A stretch of DNA of 35,687 nt from JARRON01 sp037383845 (GTDB taxonomy: Bacteria > Pseudomonadota > Gammaproteobacteria > Steroidobacterales > XN24): the NCBI GenBank assembly GCA_037383845.1, contig JARRON010000018.1, positions 1 to 35,687 of the forward strand, written 5' to 3'. Positions 1 through 9,550 of the stretch are shown here, piece by piece. The notes below the pieces were generated by a model. The model made no database searches, had not been told where the DNA came from, and was given only the letters and a program-made list of their open reading frames with translations. Numbering within the stretch: the first letter of the stretch is position 1; every line of letters begins with the position of its first letter. The translations under genes and the position numbers were made by a program.

Positions 1-948
<948 letters not shown>

Positions 949-1070
949 ATATAACCCCAAACATTCTGGAGTTCTATGGCGCTGGTTACTTACGAATGCG
1001 ACACCTGGATTACGCGTCTCGCCGTTGGAACAACGAAACGCCAATCGCTAGACGTCAAAACTTTCCTGAT

Positions 1071-1082
1071 TGTTAAACAACG
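1071..1082 (-). promoter_or_regulatory. boxA-like antitermination site in the tRNA-23S spacer
   Basis: The minus strand reads CGTTGTTTAACA, followed by ATCAGG. This resembles the rrn boxA (TGCTCTTTAACA), and the flank ACAATCAGG is shared with the leader boxA at 3163-3174. In E. coli a second boxA lies in the 16S-23S spacer and loads the Nus/SuhB antitermination complex before 23S. Its position in the 220-nt spacer between tRNA-Ala and 23S fits that role. The rest of this spacer (949-1168) shows no gene. Confidence 0.6.
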
Positions 1083-1168
1083 CGCTCGCCGGCGAAGCCG
1101 ACGACGAACGAAACCACGGCTGTGCACGTTTGCACATGGACACCCGTGGTTCCGCTTCAGCGGACTGG

Positions 1169-1244
1169 TGGTGGAGCCAGGCGGGATCGAACCGCCGACC
1201 TCCTGCTTGCAAAGCAGGCGCTCTCCCAGCTGAGCTATGGCCCC
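1169..1244 (-). tRNA. alaT: tRNA-Ala (anticodon TGC)
   Basis: On the minus strand this 76-nt sequence starts GGGGCCATAGCTCAGCTGGG and ends with the T-loop GGTTCGATCC and an encoded CCA (1169-1171). It folds as a standard cloverleaf. The anticodon loop TTTGCAA puts TGC at 1209-1211. It is the second tRNA of the 16S-23S spacer, 63 bp downstream of tRNA-Ile, the common arrangement in gammaproteobacterial rrn operons. It is processed from the rRNA precursor. Confidence 0.98.
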
Positions 1245-1307
1245 GACGTTCGGGGGGCCGCGGAAACGACCCTCCCAGAGCCTGCCTGGCATGCAGCGAA
1301 CGCACGG

Positions 1308-1384
1308 TGGTGGGTCTGGGAAGATTCGAACTTCCGACCTCACCCTTATCAGGGGTGCGCTCTGACCACCTGAGCTACAGACCC
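1308..1384 (-). tRNA. ileT: tRNA-Ile (anticodon GAT)
   Basis: On the minus strand this 77-nt sequence starts GGGTCTGTAGCTCAGGTGG, carries the anticodon stem-loop CCCCTGATAAGGG (anticodon GAT) and the T-loop GTTCGAATC, and ends with an encoded CCA at 1308-1310. It follows 16S rRNA by about 110 nt. Together with tRNA-Ala it forms the usual Ile-Ala spacer pair and is co-transcribed with the rRNAs. Confidence 0.98.
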
Positions 1385-1441
1385 GAAGTCGGTTGTGCGT
1401 AGTCGCCGGCGCCAGACCCCGAGCCTGGAGTAACCAGCCCG

Positions 1442-1469
1442 AGGACCAAGTAACTTGTGTGGGAGCTCG
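1442..1469 (-). other. 16S precursor processing stem, 3' (trailer) strand
   Basis: This 28-nt stretch just past the 3' end of 16S pairs along its whole length with 3132-3159 upstream of 16S. There are 26 Watson-Crick pairs and two G-U wobbles. Such a long stem bracketing 16S is the RNase III processing stalk known from E. coli pre-16S. The remaining bases between 16S and tRNA-Ile show nothing else recognisable. Confidence 0.8.
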
Positions 1470-1496
1470 CGCCGCGACTGCGACGCTTTTCTCTTG

Positions 1497-3039
<1,543 letters not shown>

Positions 3040-3131
3040 ATAGGTATGAGCTAAAGACGTCGATCCACCAAGCACTCAAAATGTACTGACTGTTTGGTGC
3101 TCGACCAATGCTGCGTTCGCAGACATCGACA

Positions 3132-3159
3132 CGAGCCCCCACACAAATTACTTGGTCCT
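3132..3159 (-). other. 16S precursor processing stem, 5' (leader) strand
   Basis: This is the leader partner of 1442-1469: 28 consecutive positions can pair, two of them as G-U. It lies between boxA and the 16S 5' end, exactly where the RNase III stalk of pre-16S is expected. The leader from 3040 to 3207 contains this stem and boxA and no coding sequence. Confidence 0.8.
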
Positions 3160-3162
3160 GAT

Positions 3163-3174
3163 TGTTAAAGAGCG
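3163..3174 (-). promoter_or_regulatory. rrn leader boxA antiterminator
   Basis: The minus strand reads CGCTCTTTAACA, differing from the E. coli boxA (TGCTCTTTAACA) at the first base only. It lies about 35 nt downstream of the P2 -10 element and just before the processing stem. BoxA RNA binds NusB/NusE and allows RNA polymerase to resist Rho termination through the untranslated rRNA operon. Confidence 0.85.
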
Positions 3175-3208
3175 AGCCCGAAGCGGAAGCAGCCCAGGCA
3201 GACCGACA

Positions 3209-3236
3209 AGTCTACCCTGAAAAGCCCTTCTGTCAA
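3209..3236 (-). promoter_or_regulatory. rrn promoter P2 (sigma-70)
   Basis: On the minus strand there is a perfect -35 TTGACA (3236-3231), a 16-bp spacer and a -10 TAGACT (3214-3209). A run of seven A (minus strand, 3257-3251) lies about 15 bases upstream of the -35, where an UP element would bind the RNA polymerase alpha subunit. It is followed at once by boxA, as in E. coli rrn P2. The call is by motif and position only. Confidence 0.7.
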
Positions 3237-3307
3237 CACCCCTGCGGCGATTTTTTTCGCCCTCGGGGCAAAGGCCGGAAACGGCCCGTTCCGTCGGGAG
3301 GGCGCGC

Positions 3308-3335
3308 ATTATAAGCGCCGCCCCGGGGCCGTCAA
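3308..3335 (-). promoter_or_regulatory. rrn promoter P1 (sigma-70, GC-rich discriminator)
   Basis: On the minus strand there is a -35 TTGACG (3335-3330), a 16-bp spacer and a perfect -10 TATAAT (3313-3308). The bases just after the -10 are GCGCGCC. Such a GC-only discriminator is typical of rRNA promoters that are shut down by ppGpp/DksA in the stringent response. The spacer contains the 10-bp palindrome GCCCCGGGGC (3320-3329). P1 lies about 95 bp upstream of P2. The region 3336-3494 between it and the divergent gene holds no other feature I can support. Confidence 0.8.
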
Positions 3336-3494
3336 TACCCCCTCGCCGACCCGTCCGGCAGGGGCCACCGGGGAGCGCCGGGGAACGCCTGATTCCGCCG
3401 GAGGCCGCCCGGCCGGCGCCACATTCCGGCCAGCCCAGGGACCGCTTCTGCGTCCATAGTGCGCTGCGTTTCCCCATACGCAGAACGAGGCCCG

Positions 3495-4238
3495 ATGATG
3501 ACCTCCACCGGCAACCCCATCCACCTGCGCGCCGCCGCCGCCATCCTCGGCGTGGCCGTCGCGGCAGGCCTGGCCGCGGCCGGCTGGCAACTCGCCTCGG
3601 CGCTGCTCGCTATCCAGGCGGCCCAGCGCGTGGTCACGGTGAAGGGACTGGCGCAACGGGACGTACCCGCGGACGAGGGCGTCTGGCCCATCGCCTTCAC
3701 CGCCCGTGCGGACGACCTTAAAAGCCTCCAGACGATGGTGGACACCAGCTTCGAGCGCATCCTGGCCTTTCTGGGAGAGCACGGTCTGTCCGGCGGCCGC
3801 GCGAGCCGCTCCGTGCCCCGGATCACCGACCTGGAGGCACAGCCGGCGGCACGGGGATCGCCCCCCGACCATCGGTTCCTCGCGGAGGCCACGCTGGTCC
3901 TGCGCACGGGAGACATCGCCGGCATGAAAGCAGCCATGGAAAACGCCGGCGCCCTGGTCAGCCAGGGCGTCGTCCTGGTGCCCGGTTACCAGGTCCGGCC
4001 CCAGTATCTCTTCAGCGGGCTGGAGTCCATTAAGCCGGACATGATTGCCGAGGCCACCCGGGATGCCCGCCGCGCAGCCACCCGGTTCGCCGCGGATTCC
4101 GGCAGCCTCGTGGGCCAGATACGGACGGCCCGCCAGGGATACTTCTCCGTCCAGGACCTGGACCCCTTCACGCCGGAACGCAAGCGAATCCGTGTCGTCA
4201 CCACCGTGGAGTATTTCCTGGTGGACGAGTCCCGGTGA
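3495..4238 (+). CDS. SIMPL-domain (DUF541) protein, membrane-anchored
   Basis: This is a 247-aa protein. The first ~35 residues hold a hydrophobic helix (RAAAAILGVAVAAGLAAAGW) that is a signal anchor or uncleaved signal peptide, so the bulk should be periplasmic. The remainder matches the SIMPL/DUF541 pattern: an early VTVKGLAQRDVPAD strand-turn, a middle section on a variable-argument theme (FLAEATLVLRTGDI), and a C-terminal RIRVVTTVEYFLV strand. The molecular function of this family is not settled. GAGG at 3487-3490 supports ATG 3495 or, at better spacing, 3498; a GTG at 3459 would lengthen the N-terminus without a ribosome site. It is divergent from the rRNA operon and 67 bp ahead of the cytochrome b561 gene, so the two may be co-transcribed. 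Confidence 0.85.
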   Translation: MMTSTGNPIHLRAAAAILGVAVAAGLAAAGWQLASALLAIQAAQRVVTVKGLAQRDVPADEGVWPIAFTARADDLKSLQTMVDTSFERILAFLGEHGLSGGRASRSVPRITDLEAQPAARGSPPDHRFLAEATLVLRTGDIAGMKAAMENAGALVSQGVVLVPGYQVRPQYLFSGLESIKPDMIAEATRDARRAATRFAADSGSLVGQIRTARQGYFSVQDLDPFTPERKRIRVVTTVEYFLVDESR

Positions 4239-4305
4239 CGCGCCCGGTCAGAGCCGCCTGCGGAAGTTAGAATCCTTCGCCCCCGGCCCCGCGAATCGAT
4301 GAGGT

Positions 4306-5013
4306 ATGAGTTCGTCCCCTTCCGAAACCAGCACCGGCGCCCTTGTCTGGGACCTTCCGGTCCGGATTTTCCACTGGTCGCTGGCAGTACTGGTGCCCGC
4401 GTGCTGGGTCACCCAGGAGATGGGCAGCCGCTGGATGACTCTGCACATGTGGCTGGGATACGCAGTGGGCGCGCTGATTCTGTTCCGGCTCGCGTGGGGA
4501 TTCCTCGGCACCCGCCACGCCAGGTTCGGCGATTTCCTCGCCGGGCCCACCCGGGTGTTCGCCTACTTCCGGGAATGGATGTCGGGCCGCGGTCCCACCG
4601 CCATCGGCCATGATCCCGCGGGGGGCTGGTGGATCGTGCTGCTCCTCGCCCTGCTGGCCGGCCAGGTGGCTACCGGCATGCTGAACTCCGATGGCGCCCT
4701 GCACGCCGGGCCCTGGCACTACGCCGTGCCGGAGGACGTGGCGGATGCCGCCGCGGCCTGGCACAGCGACATCTTCAATCTGCTGATCCTGGCCGTCACG
4801 GTGCACGTGGCGGCGGTCCTCGCCCACCTTGCGCGGCCGGGGATCGACCTGGTCACGCCGATGTTCACCGGCCGAAAACCCTGGGCGAACGCGGGAATCC
4901 CCGGCTCTCGCACACCCCGGGCTATGCTCATCCTTGTGGCCGCCGCCGCGGGCATCGCCCTCCTGGTATGGCTGGCACCCGCCCCCGACCCGGCGGACTT
5001 CGGGATCTATTAG
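4306..5013 (+). CDS. Cytochrome b561 family integral membrane protein
   Basis: This 235-aa protein has at least four hydrophobic segments, near residues 22-38, 48-66, 107-125 and 155-175, plus a C-terminal one at 206-224. Histidines inside or next to the helices (H23, H47, H153, H167) are the expected axial ligands of two b hemes, as in the bacterial CybB/Ni-hydrogenase-b group (PF01292). The opening VWDLPVRIFHWSL is diagnostic of that family. The likely role is electron transfer between the quinone pool and a periplasmic c-type cytochrome. The neighbouring, convergent gene encodes cytochrome c', a plausible partner (inference). The ribosome site is odd: GAGG abuts the ATG with almost no spacing. 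A TAGAAT hexamer at 4268-4273 could be a -10, but no good -35 accompanies it. Confidence 0.9.
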   Translation: MSSSPSETSTGALVWDLPVRIFHWSLAVLVPACWVTQEMGSRWMTLHMWLGYAVGALILFRLAWGFLGTRHARFGDFLAGPTRVFAYFREWMSGRGPTAIGHDPAGGWWIVLLLALLAGQVATGMLNSDGALHAGPWHYAVPEDVADAAAAWHSDIFNLLILAVTVHVAAVLAHLARPGIDLVTPMFTGRKPWANAGIPGSRTPRAMLILVAAAAGIALLVWLAPAPDPADFGIY

Positions 5014-5025
5014 CCTGCCGCCGAC

Positions 5026-5517
5026 CTAGTTGTCGTCTTCCCGGAACTCGTCGTGGCAGGCGCGGCAGTCATCAACCATGGCGCCGAAAGCTTCCTTCGA
5101 TGCCGCCTCGTCACCGCCGGCAGCAACTTCCGCCAGCCGGGCCGCGCTGGCCTGGAGGTTGCCGGCCAGGGTCTCGAACCGGTCGTGCTTCTCCCAGATC
5201 ACCGGCAGCGCCTCGGTCTCCAGGTCGAAGGCGGAGGTGTCCGGCGCGAAGGCATCCGGAAGCATGGTGCTCATCCAGGCGATGCGCTGGGCGCGCTCGG
5301 CGAACACCGCCTGGTTCCAGGGGATCACGCCGCGGACCATCGCCCCCATGGGCCCGATGCTCCAGCCGACCACCTTGAGTACCCCCTGGCGGGTCTCGGT
5401 GATCTTCTTCGCCTGATCCGCCGTGAGATCCTGCGCCTGCGCCGTCGCGGCCGCGGCGGCCAGTACTGCTGCGGCCATGGCCTTGCCCAGCTTCCCCATA
5501 GACATCCTGCTCTGCAT
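5026..5517 (-). CDS. Cytochrome c' (class II c-type cytochrome)
   Basis: This 163-aa periplasmic protein has a signal peptide over residues 1-28 (hydrophobic GKAMAAAVLAAAAATAQAQ, cleavage near AQA|QD). The mature part is helical and ends with the heme-attachment site C151-R-A-C154-H155 only eight residues from the C-terminus, as in cytochromes c'. Cytochromes c' bind NO and CO at a five-coordinate heme and are linked to NO resistance in several proteobacteria; that role is inferred here. The start is set by AGAGGA eight bases before ATG 5517; nearby in-frame ATGs lack this. The gene lies 41 bp after tyrS on the same strand and faces the cytochrome b561 gene, with 12 bp between the stops. Confidence 0.93.
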   Translation of the reverse strand: MQSRMSMGKLGKAMAAAVLAAAAATAQAQDLTADQAKKITETRQGVLKVVGWSIGPMGAMVRGVIPWNQAVFAERAQRIAWMSTMLPDAFAPDTSAFDLETEALPVIWEKHDRFETLAGNLQASAARLAEVAAGGDEAASKEAFGAMVDDCRACHDEFREDDN

Positions 5518-5558
5518 GTTGTCGTTCCTCTTGTGTTCCGAATGCCACGCCGATTGCT

Positions 5559-6776
5559 TCAGCCTGTCGCCGGCCCGGCGCCGGAGGGCGCCAGGGTGAC
5601 CCTCGCCGCCTTCCTCTTGCCCACCTGCAGCACCACCGTGCTCCCTGCGGGCAGTTCCATGCCCCGGTCCTCGACCCTCTCTCCGTCCACCCGCACCGCC
5701 CCGGCCTTGATGAGCCGGAAGGCCTCCGAGTTGCTGGCAGTCAGGCCGGCGGCGGACAGTGCCTGGGCGATGCCCGCCGGACCGGGAATCTCTTTCTCCG
5801 GCATGTCTTCGGGGATCCCGCCGGCGCGGATGCGCTGGTCGAAATCCCGCCGGCCCTGGGCGGCGCCGGCTTCGCCGTGGAAGCGGCCGACGATCTCCGC
5901 GGCGAGCTCGAACTTCACCTCCATGGGGTTTCGACCCCCGGCAACGGATTTCTTCAGCCCCGCCACCTCCGCCAGCGGCCGGAAGGACAGCAGCTCGAAA
6001 TACCGCCACATCAGTTCGTCGGAGATGGACATTAGCTTGCCGAACATCTGCCCGGGGGGCTCAGTGATGCCGACGTAATTGTTCAGCGACTTGGACATCT
6101 TCTGGACGCCGTCCAGTCCCTCGAGCAGCGGCATCGTGATCACCACCTGGGGACGCTGGTCCCAGGCCTGCTGGAGCTGGCGTCCCACCAGCAGATTGAA
6201 CTTCTGGTCCGTGCCGCCCAGCTCCACGTCGGCTCGCATGGCCACCGAGTCGTAGCCCTGCACGAGGGGATAGAGGAACTCGTGGACGGCGATGGGCCGG
6301 CCGTCGGCGTACCGGGTGGCGAAGTCATCCCGCTCCAGCATGCGCGCCACGGTGTGCTTGGACGCCAGGCCGATGAGATCTGCGGCGCTCATCTCGCCCA
6401 TCCAGCTGGAATTGAACATCACCAGAGTGCGGGCAGGATCCAGGATCTTGAAGATCTGCTCCTCGTACGTCCGCGCGTTCTCTATGACCTCATCGCGAGT
6501 CAGCGGGGGACGGGTGGTGTTCTTGCCGGTGGGGTCGCCGATCATCCCGGTGAAATCGCCTATCAGGAAGATGACCTCGTGGCCGAACTCCTGGAACTGG
6601 CGCATTTTGTTAATGAGTACCGTGTGACCGATGTGCAGATCCGGCGCCGTGGGATCGAAGCCGGCCTTCACCCGCAGCGGGCCTCCTGCCGCCAGCCGCT
6701 CGGCCAGTTCCGACTCCACCAGCACCTCGTCGGCGCCCCGCTTCAGTTCGGCGAACTGTTCCTTCGCAGGCGTCAT
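5559..6776 (-). CDS. tyrS: Tyrosyl-tRNA synthetase
   Basis: This 405-aa class Ic aminoacyl-tRNA synthetase charges tRNA-Tyr with tyrosine in the cytosol. The HIGH motif is at residues 48-51 (DLHIGH) and KMSKS at 226-230. An S4 RNA-binding domain fills the C-terminal ~65 residues (EAFRLIKAGAVRVDGERVED). The size and the DFTGMIGDPTGKN segment fit the shorter TyrZ-like subfamily found in Pseudomonas rather than E. coli TyrS. ATG 6776 is preceded by GGGGAAT at good spacing; in-frame upstream ATGs at 6839 and 6821 would add a non-conserved leader. It is divergent from the M23 peptidase gene, sharing a 73-bp gap. In Pseudomonas the same gene also lies between an rRNA operon and these neighbours (from memory). 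Confidence 0.97.
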   Translation of the reverse strand: MTPAKEQFAELKRGADEVLVESELAERLAAGGPLRVKAGFDPTAPDLHIGHTVLINKMRQFQEFGHEVIFLIGDFTGMIGDPTGKNTTRPPLTRDEVIENARTYEEQIFKILDPARTLVMFNSSWMGEMSAADLIGLASKHTVARMLERDDFATRYADGRPIAVHEFLYPLVQGYDSVAMRADVELGGTDQKFNLLVGRQLQQAWDQRPQVVITMPLLEGLDGVQKMSKSLNNYVGITEPPGQMFGKLMSISDELMWRYFELLSFRPLAEVAGLKKSVAGGRNPMEVKFELAAEIVGRFHGEAGAAQGRRDFDQRIRAGGIPEDMPEKEIPGPAGIAQALSAAGLTASNSEAFRLIKAGAVRVDGERVEDRGMELPAGSTVVLQVGKRKAARVTLAPSGAGPATG

Positions 6777-6820
6777 TAGATTCCCCGGGTGAATGATTGA
6801 AAAATCTGCCGAAACGCTCA

Positions 6821-6849
6821 TTGACCGGCCGGAGCGCAAGGGCTAGGGT
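6821..6849 (+). promoter_or_regulatory. Candidate sigma-70 promoter for the M23 peptidase gene
   Basis: TTGACC (6821-6826), a 17-bp spacer and TAGGGT (6844-6849) resemble a sigma-70 promoter with a good -35 and a weak -10. If it is real, transcription would begin near 6856, after the first possible ATG (6850). That would favour the GTG at 6886 as the true start of the peptidase. The call rests on motif only. Confidence 0.3.
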
Positions 6850-8355
6850 ATGCGCAATTTTGCAGCCTCTACAGCGGCGGGTCGAGTGCGCAGCGGAATC
6901 CGGCACGACTACAAACCTCCCAGCGATCCCGAGCCGGTGGCAGGGCGCGGGTTCCGGCGTCATCACGCCGTGAGCCTGGGTATCGCCTGTGGAATCGTCG
7001 CCCTGGTGGCCCTGCTCAGCCAGGCTCCCGGCGGCGGCACGCAGGCAGCCGCCGTGGCGGAGCCGGACATCGACACGCCCGAGACGCTCCGGATCCCCCT
7101 GAAGGTCGCCACCGTTGACGCGAGGCCGCACGAGGCCGCCCCGGAGCCGGCGCCGGACCCGGTGGCCGCGGGCACCGAACCGGCCGGGGAGACGCCACAG
7201 CCCGTCACCGCCGGCACACCGACGGCGTCCGAGAGCCCGGCGCCTGCACTGCCCGGCGAAACCCTGGAACTGGAAGTCCGGTCGGGGGACAGCCTGGACC
7301 GGCTGTTCCGGCGGCACGGTATCTCCGTGGCCGATCTGGCCCTGATACTCCGCGTCCAGGAAGCCGCACCCCACCTGAAGAAGATCCGTCCCGGAGACGT
7401 GATCCAGGTGCGCCACGACAAAGGCACCGTGCTGTCCCTGACCCGGCGAATCAACGAAACCCGCAGCCTGGTGGTGGAGACCACTGCGGAAGAGGGCTAC
7501 GCCGCCCGTTTCCTGGAGCATCCGGTGGAGATCCGCCGTCGTCACGCCCAGGGCCGTATTGACTCCTCCTTCTACGTCGCCGGCCTGGAAGCCGGCATGT
7601 CCGACAAGGCCATCATGGAACTGGCGGGCGTGTTCGCCTGGGACATCGACTTCGCCCTGGACATCCGCCGCAACGACTGGTTCGCCGTGGTCTACGAGGA
7701 AATCTGGCAGGACGGCGAGAAGCTCCGGGACGGCGAGGTCCTGGCCGCCGAATTCGGCAACCAGGGACGCGTGTTCCGGGCGGTGCGCTTCGTGGACCCG
7801 GACGGCGACGCGGGCTACTTCACGCCGGAAGGCCGCAGCGTGCGCAAGGCGTTCCTGAGGGCCCCGGTGGATTTCACCCGGGTGAGCTCCAGTTTCAACC
7901 CGAACCGGCTCCATCCCATCCTCAAGGTGAAGCGACCCCACCGGGGGGTGGATTACGCCGCCCGCAAGGGCACGCCCATCAAGGCCGCCGGCGACGGGCG
8001 GGTCATCCATGCGGGCACGAAGGGCGGCTACGGCACGACGGTGATCCTCCAGCACGGCGGCAACGTCACGACGTTGTACGCCCACATGTCCCGGATCGCG
8101 CCCGCTGCCCGGCCGGGAAGACGGGTCAAGCAGGGCCAGGTGATCGGCTACGTCGGCAAGACCGGGCTGGCCACCGCGCCCCACCTCCACTACGAGTACC
8201 GGCTGAACGGGGTGCACCGGAATCCACGGACCGTGCCCCTGCCCGAGGCCGATCCCGTGCCTGAGGCGCTCAGGCAGAAGTTCGCGCTGGCGACGTCGCC
8301 GCTGCTGGCGGAGCTGGATGCCCTGAGTCCCACCCGTCTCGCCTCGGCGGAATAG
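6850..8355 (+). CDS. mepM: M23 peptidoglycan DD-endopeptidase, MepM-like
   Basis: This 501-aa protein has a short basic cytoplasmic head, one membrane helix at about residues 41-58, and a Pro/Ala/Glu-rich spacer to ~135. An OapA/LysM-like segment at 139-190 (VRSGDSLDRLFRRHGIS) comes next, then a middle domain, then a LytM/M23 peptidase domain at ~340-460. Zinc ligands are visible: H364 and D368 (HRGVD), and H445/H447 (HLHYE). Family members such as E. coli MepM cut D-Ala-mDAP cross-links to allow wall growth. ATG 6850 has no well-placed ribosome site; GTG 6886 is a credible alternative (see the promoter at 6821-6849). It is followed 13 bp later by anmK, so wall cutting and wall-sugar recycling are probably co-transcribed. 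Confidence 0.92.
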   Translation: MRNFAASTAAGRVRSGIRHDYKPPSDPEPVAGRGFRRHHAVSLGIACGIVALVALLSQAPGGGTQAAAVAEPDIDTPETLRIPLKVATVDARPHEAAPEPAPDPVAAGTEPAGETPQPVTAGTPTASESPAPALPGETLELEVRSGDSLDRLFRRHGISVADLALILRVQEAAPHLKKIRPGDVIQVRHDKGTVLSLTRRINETRSLVVETTAEEGYAARFLEHPVEIRRRHAQGRIDSSFYVAGLEAGMSDKAIMELAGVFAWDIDFALDIRRNDWFAVVYEEIWQDGEKLRDGEVLAAEFGNQGRVFRAVRFVDPDGDAGYFTPEGRSVRKAFLRAPVDFTRVSSSFNPNRLHPILKVKRPHRGVDYAARKGTPIKAAGDGRVIHAGTKGGYGTTVILQHGGNVTTLYAHMSRIAPAARPGRRVKQGQVIGYVGKTGLATAPHLHYEYRLNGVHRNPRTVPLPEADPVPEALRQKFALATSPLLAELDALSPTRLASAE

Positions 8356-8368
8356 CGGGACCCGGCCG

Positions 8369-9490
8369 GTGGCCGATAGATTCGTCGGCCTCATGTCCGG
8401 CACCTCCGCAGACGCCGTGGATGCGGTACTGGCCAGCATCGACGGCAGCCGTTTCGTCGTGGAAGCCGACCTGAGCACGCCCATCCCCGCAGACCTGCAG
8501 ACGGCCCTGCGGGACCTTGCCCGGGCCGGCGACATCGACCAGCTGGGCAGCCTGGATGTGGCTGTCGGCGAACTGTTCGCCCATGCCGTCCTGTCGCTGC
8601 TCGACCAGGCCGGCGTCGATGCCGGCGCCGTGCGCGCCATCGGGAGCCACGGCCAGACGGCGCGGCACCGTCCCAGGGCGGAGCGGCGTTTTACTCTGCA
8701 GATCGGCGATCCCAATATCATCGCCGCCCGCACGGGCATCACCACGGTGGCGGATTTCCGCCGGCGGGACGTGGCCCTGGGAGGCCAGGGCGCGCCACTG
8801 GTTCCGGCCTTCCACGCCGCGGTTCTGGCGGACCCCGCCGAGTCGAGGGCCGTGCTGAATATCGGCGGCATCGGCAACGTCACGCGGCTCGTCCCGGGAC
8901 AGCCCGTGACCGGCTTCGATACCGGTCCCGGCAACGTGCTCATGGATGCCTGGGCCCGGCGGCATCTCGGGACGCCCTGGGACGAGTCCGGACGCTGGGC
9001 GGCCTCCGGGACCCCGGACGCCGCGCTGCTGGACCGGCTGATGACGCATCCCTTCCTCGCCCTGGCGCCGCCGAAAAGCACCGGGCCGGAAGACTTCAGC
9101 CTGGAGTGGCTGGACGGGGTCCTCGCCTCGGACGGCGGCCGGCACGACCCGGCAACGGTGCAGGCCACCCTGGCGGAGTTCACCGCCACCACCGTCGGCC
9201 GTGCCCTGGAGGCCCAGCCCCCCGACCGGATCCTGGTCTGCGGGGGTGGCGCAAGGAATCCCCATCTTCTCCGGCGCATCGCAGCCCACGGCAGCGGAGC
9301 GGCGGTGGAAACCACCGAGGCAGCCGGCATCGCGCCGGACCTCGTGGAAGCCTCCGCCTTCGCCTGGCTCGCCTCTCGCACGCTGGCCGGCCTCGCCGGC
9401 AACGTGCCCTCGGTGACCGGCGCCCGGCAGCCGGCCATCCTGGGCGGAATCTACCCCGGCGCCCCGCCGGCGGTCCGGGCCTTGCGCTAG
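8369..9490 (+). CDS. anmK: Anhydro-N-acetylmuramic acid kinase
   Basis: This 373-aa cytosolic enzyme opens and phosphorylates 1,6-anhydro-MurNAc with ATP to give MurNAc-6-phosphate, a step of peptidoglycan recycling. It shows the N-terminal phosphate motif GLMSGTSADAVDAVL (residues 7-21), GSHGQTARH, the NIGGIGNVT signature and FDTGPGNVLMDAW. The common GTSLDGxD reads GTSADAVD here: the first D is still there, but the usual LDG has become ADA. The start is GTG 8369, which places the first motif at the normal distance from the N-terminus. It belongs functionally with AmpD, encoded at 26112-26696. Confidence 0.96.
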   Translation: MADRFVGLMSGTSADAVDAVLASIDGSRFVVEADLSTPIPADLQTALRDLARAGDIDQLGSLDVAVGELFAHAVLSLLDQAGVDAGAVRAIGSHGQTARHRPRAERRFTLQIGDPNIIAARTGITTVADFRRRDVALGGQGAPLVPAFHAAVLADPAESRAVLNIGGIGNVTRLVPGQPVTGFDTGPGNVLMDAWARRHLGTPWDESGRWAASGTPDAALLDRLMTHPFLALAPPKSTGPEDFSLEWLDGVLASDGGRHDPATVQATLAEFTATTVGRALEAQPPDRILVCGGGARNPHLLRRIAAHGSGAAVETTEAAGIAPDLVEASAFAWLASRTLAGLAGNVPSVTGARQPAILGGIYPGAPPAVRALR

Positions 9491-9493
9491 CGC

Positions 9494-9523
9494 AGGACAC
9501 CGGCGGCCGGGCCGGTTTATGCT
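9494..9523 (+). promoter_or_regulatory. Candidate promoter upstream of ppk
   Basis: Directly after the anmK stop, AGGACA (9494-9499) and TATGCT (9518-9523) lie 18 bp apart and match the sigma-70 -35 and -10 at four of six positions each. The 60-bp gap between anmK and ppk is large for this region, so separate transcription of ppk is plausible. I see no obvious Pho box. Confidence 0.25.
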
Positions 9524-9550
9524 CCGCAGCAGGAAACCTGGGAGACGCCC

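Noticed and set aside
3246..3261. GGCGA-T7-CGCC hairpin with a T run, looking like a terminator
   Set aside because: It lies upstream of rrn P2 in the promoter region. The A tract on the transcribed-operon strand is better read as an UP element, and no transcript is expected to end there.
6610..9438. Open frame of 942 codons on the minus strand, opposite the M23 peptidase and anmK
   Set aside because: The same GC artefact; it runs across two well-supported genes and their junction and reads as a biased Arg/Ala/Pro-rich string.
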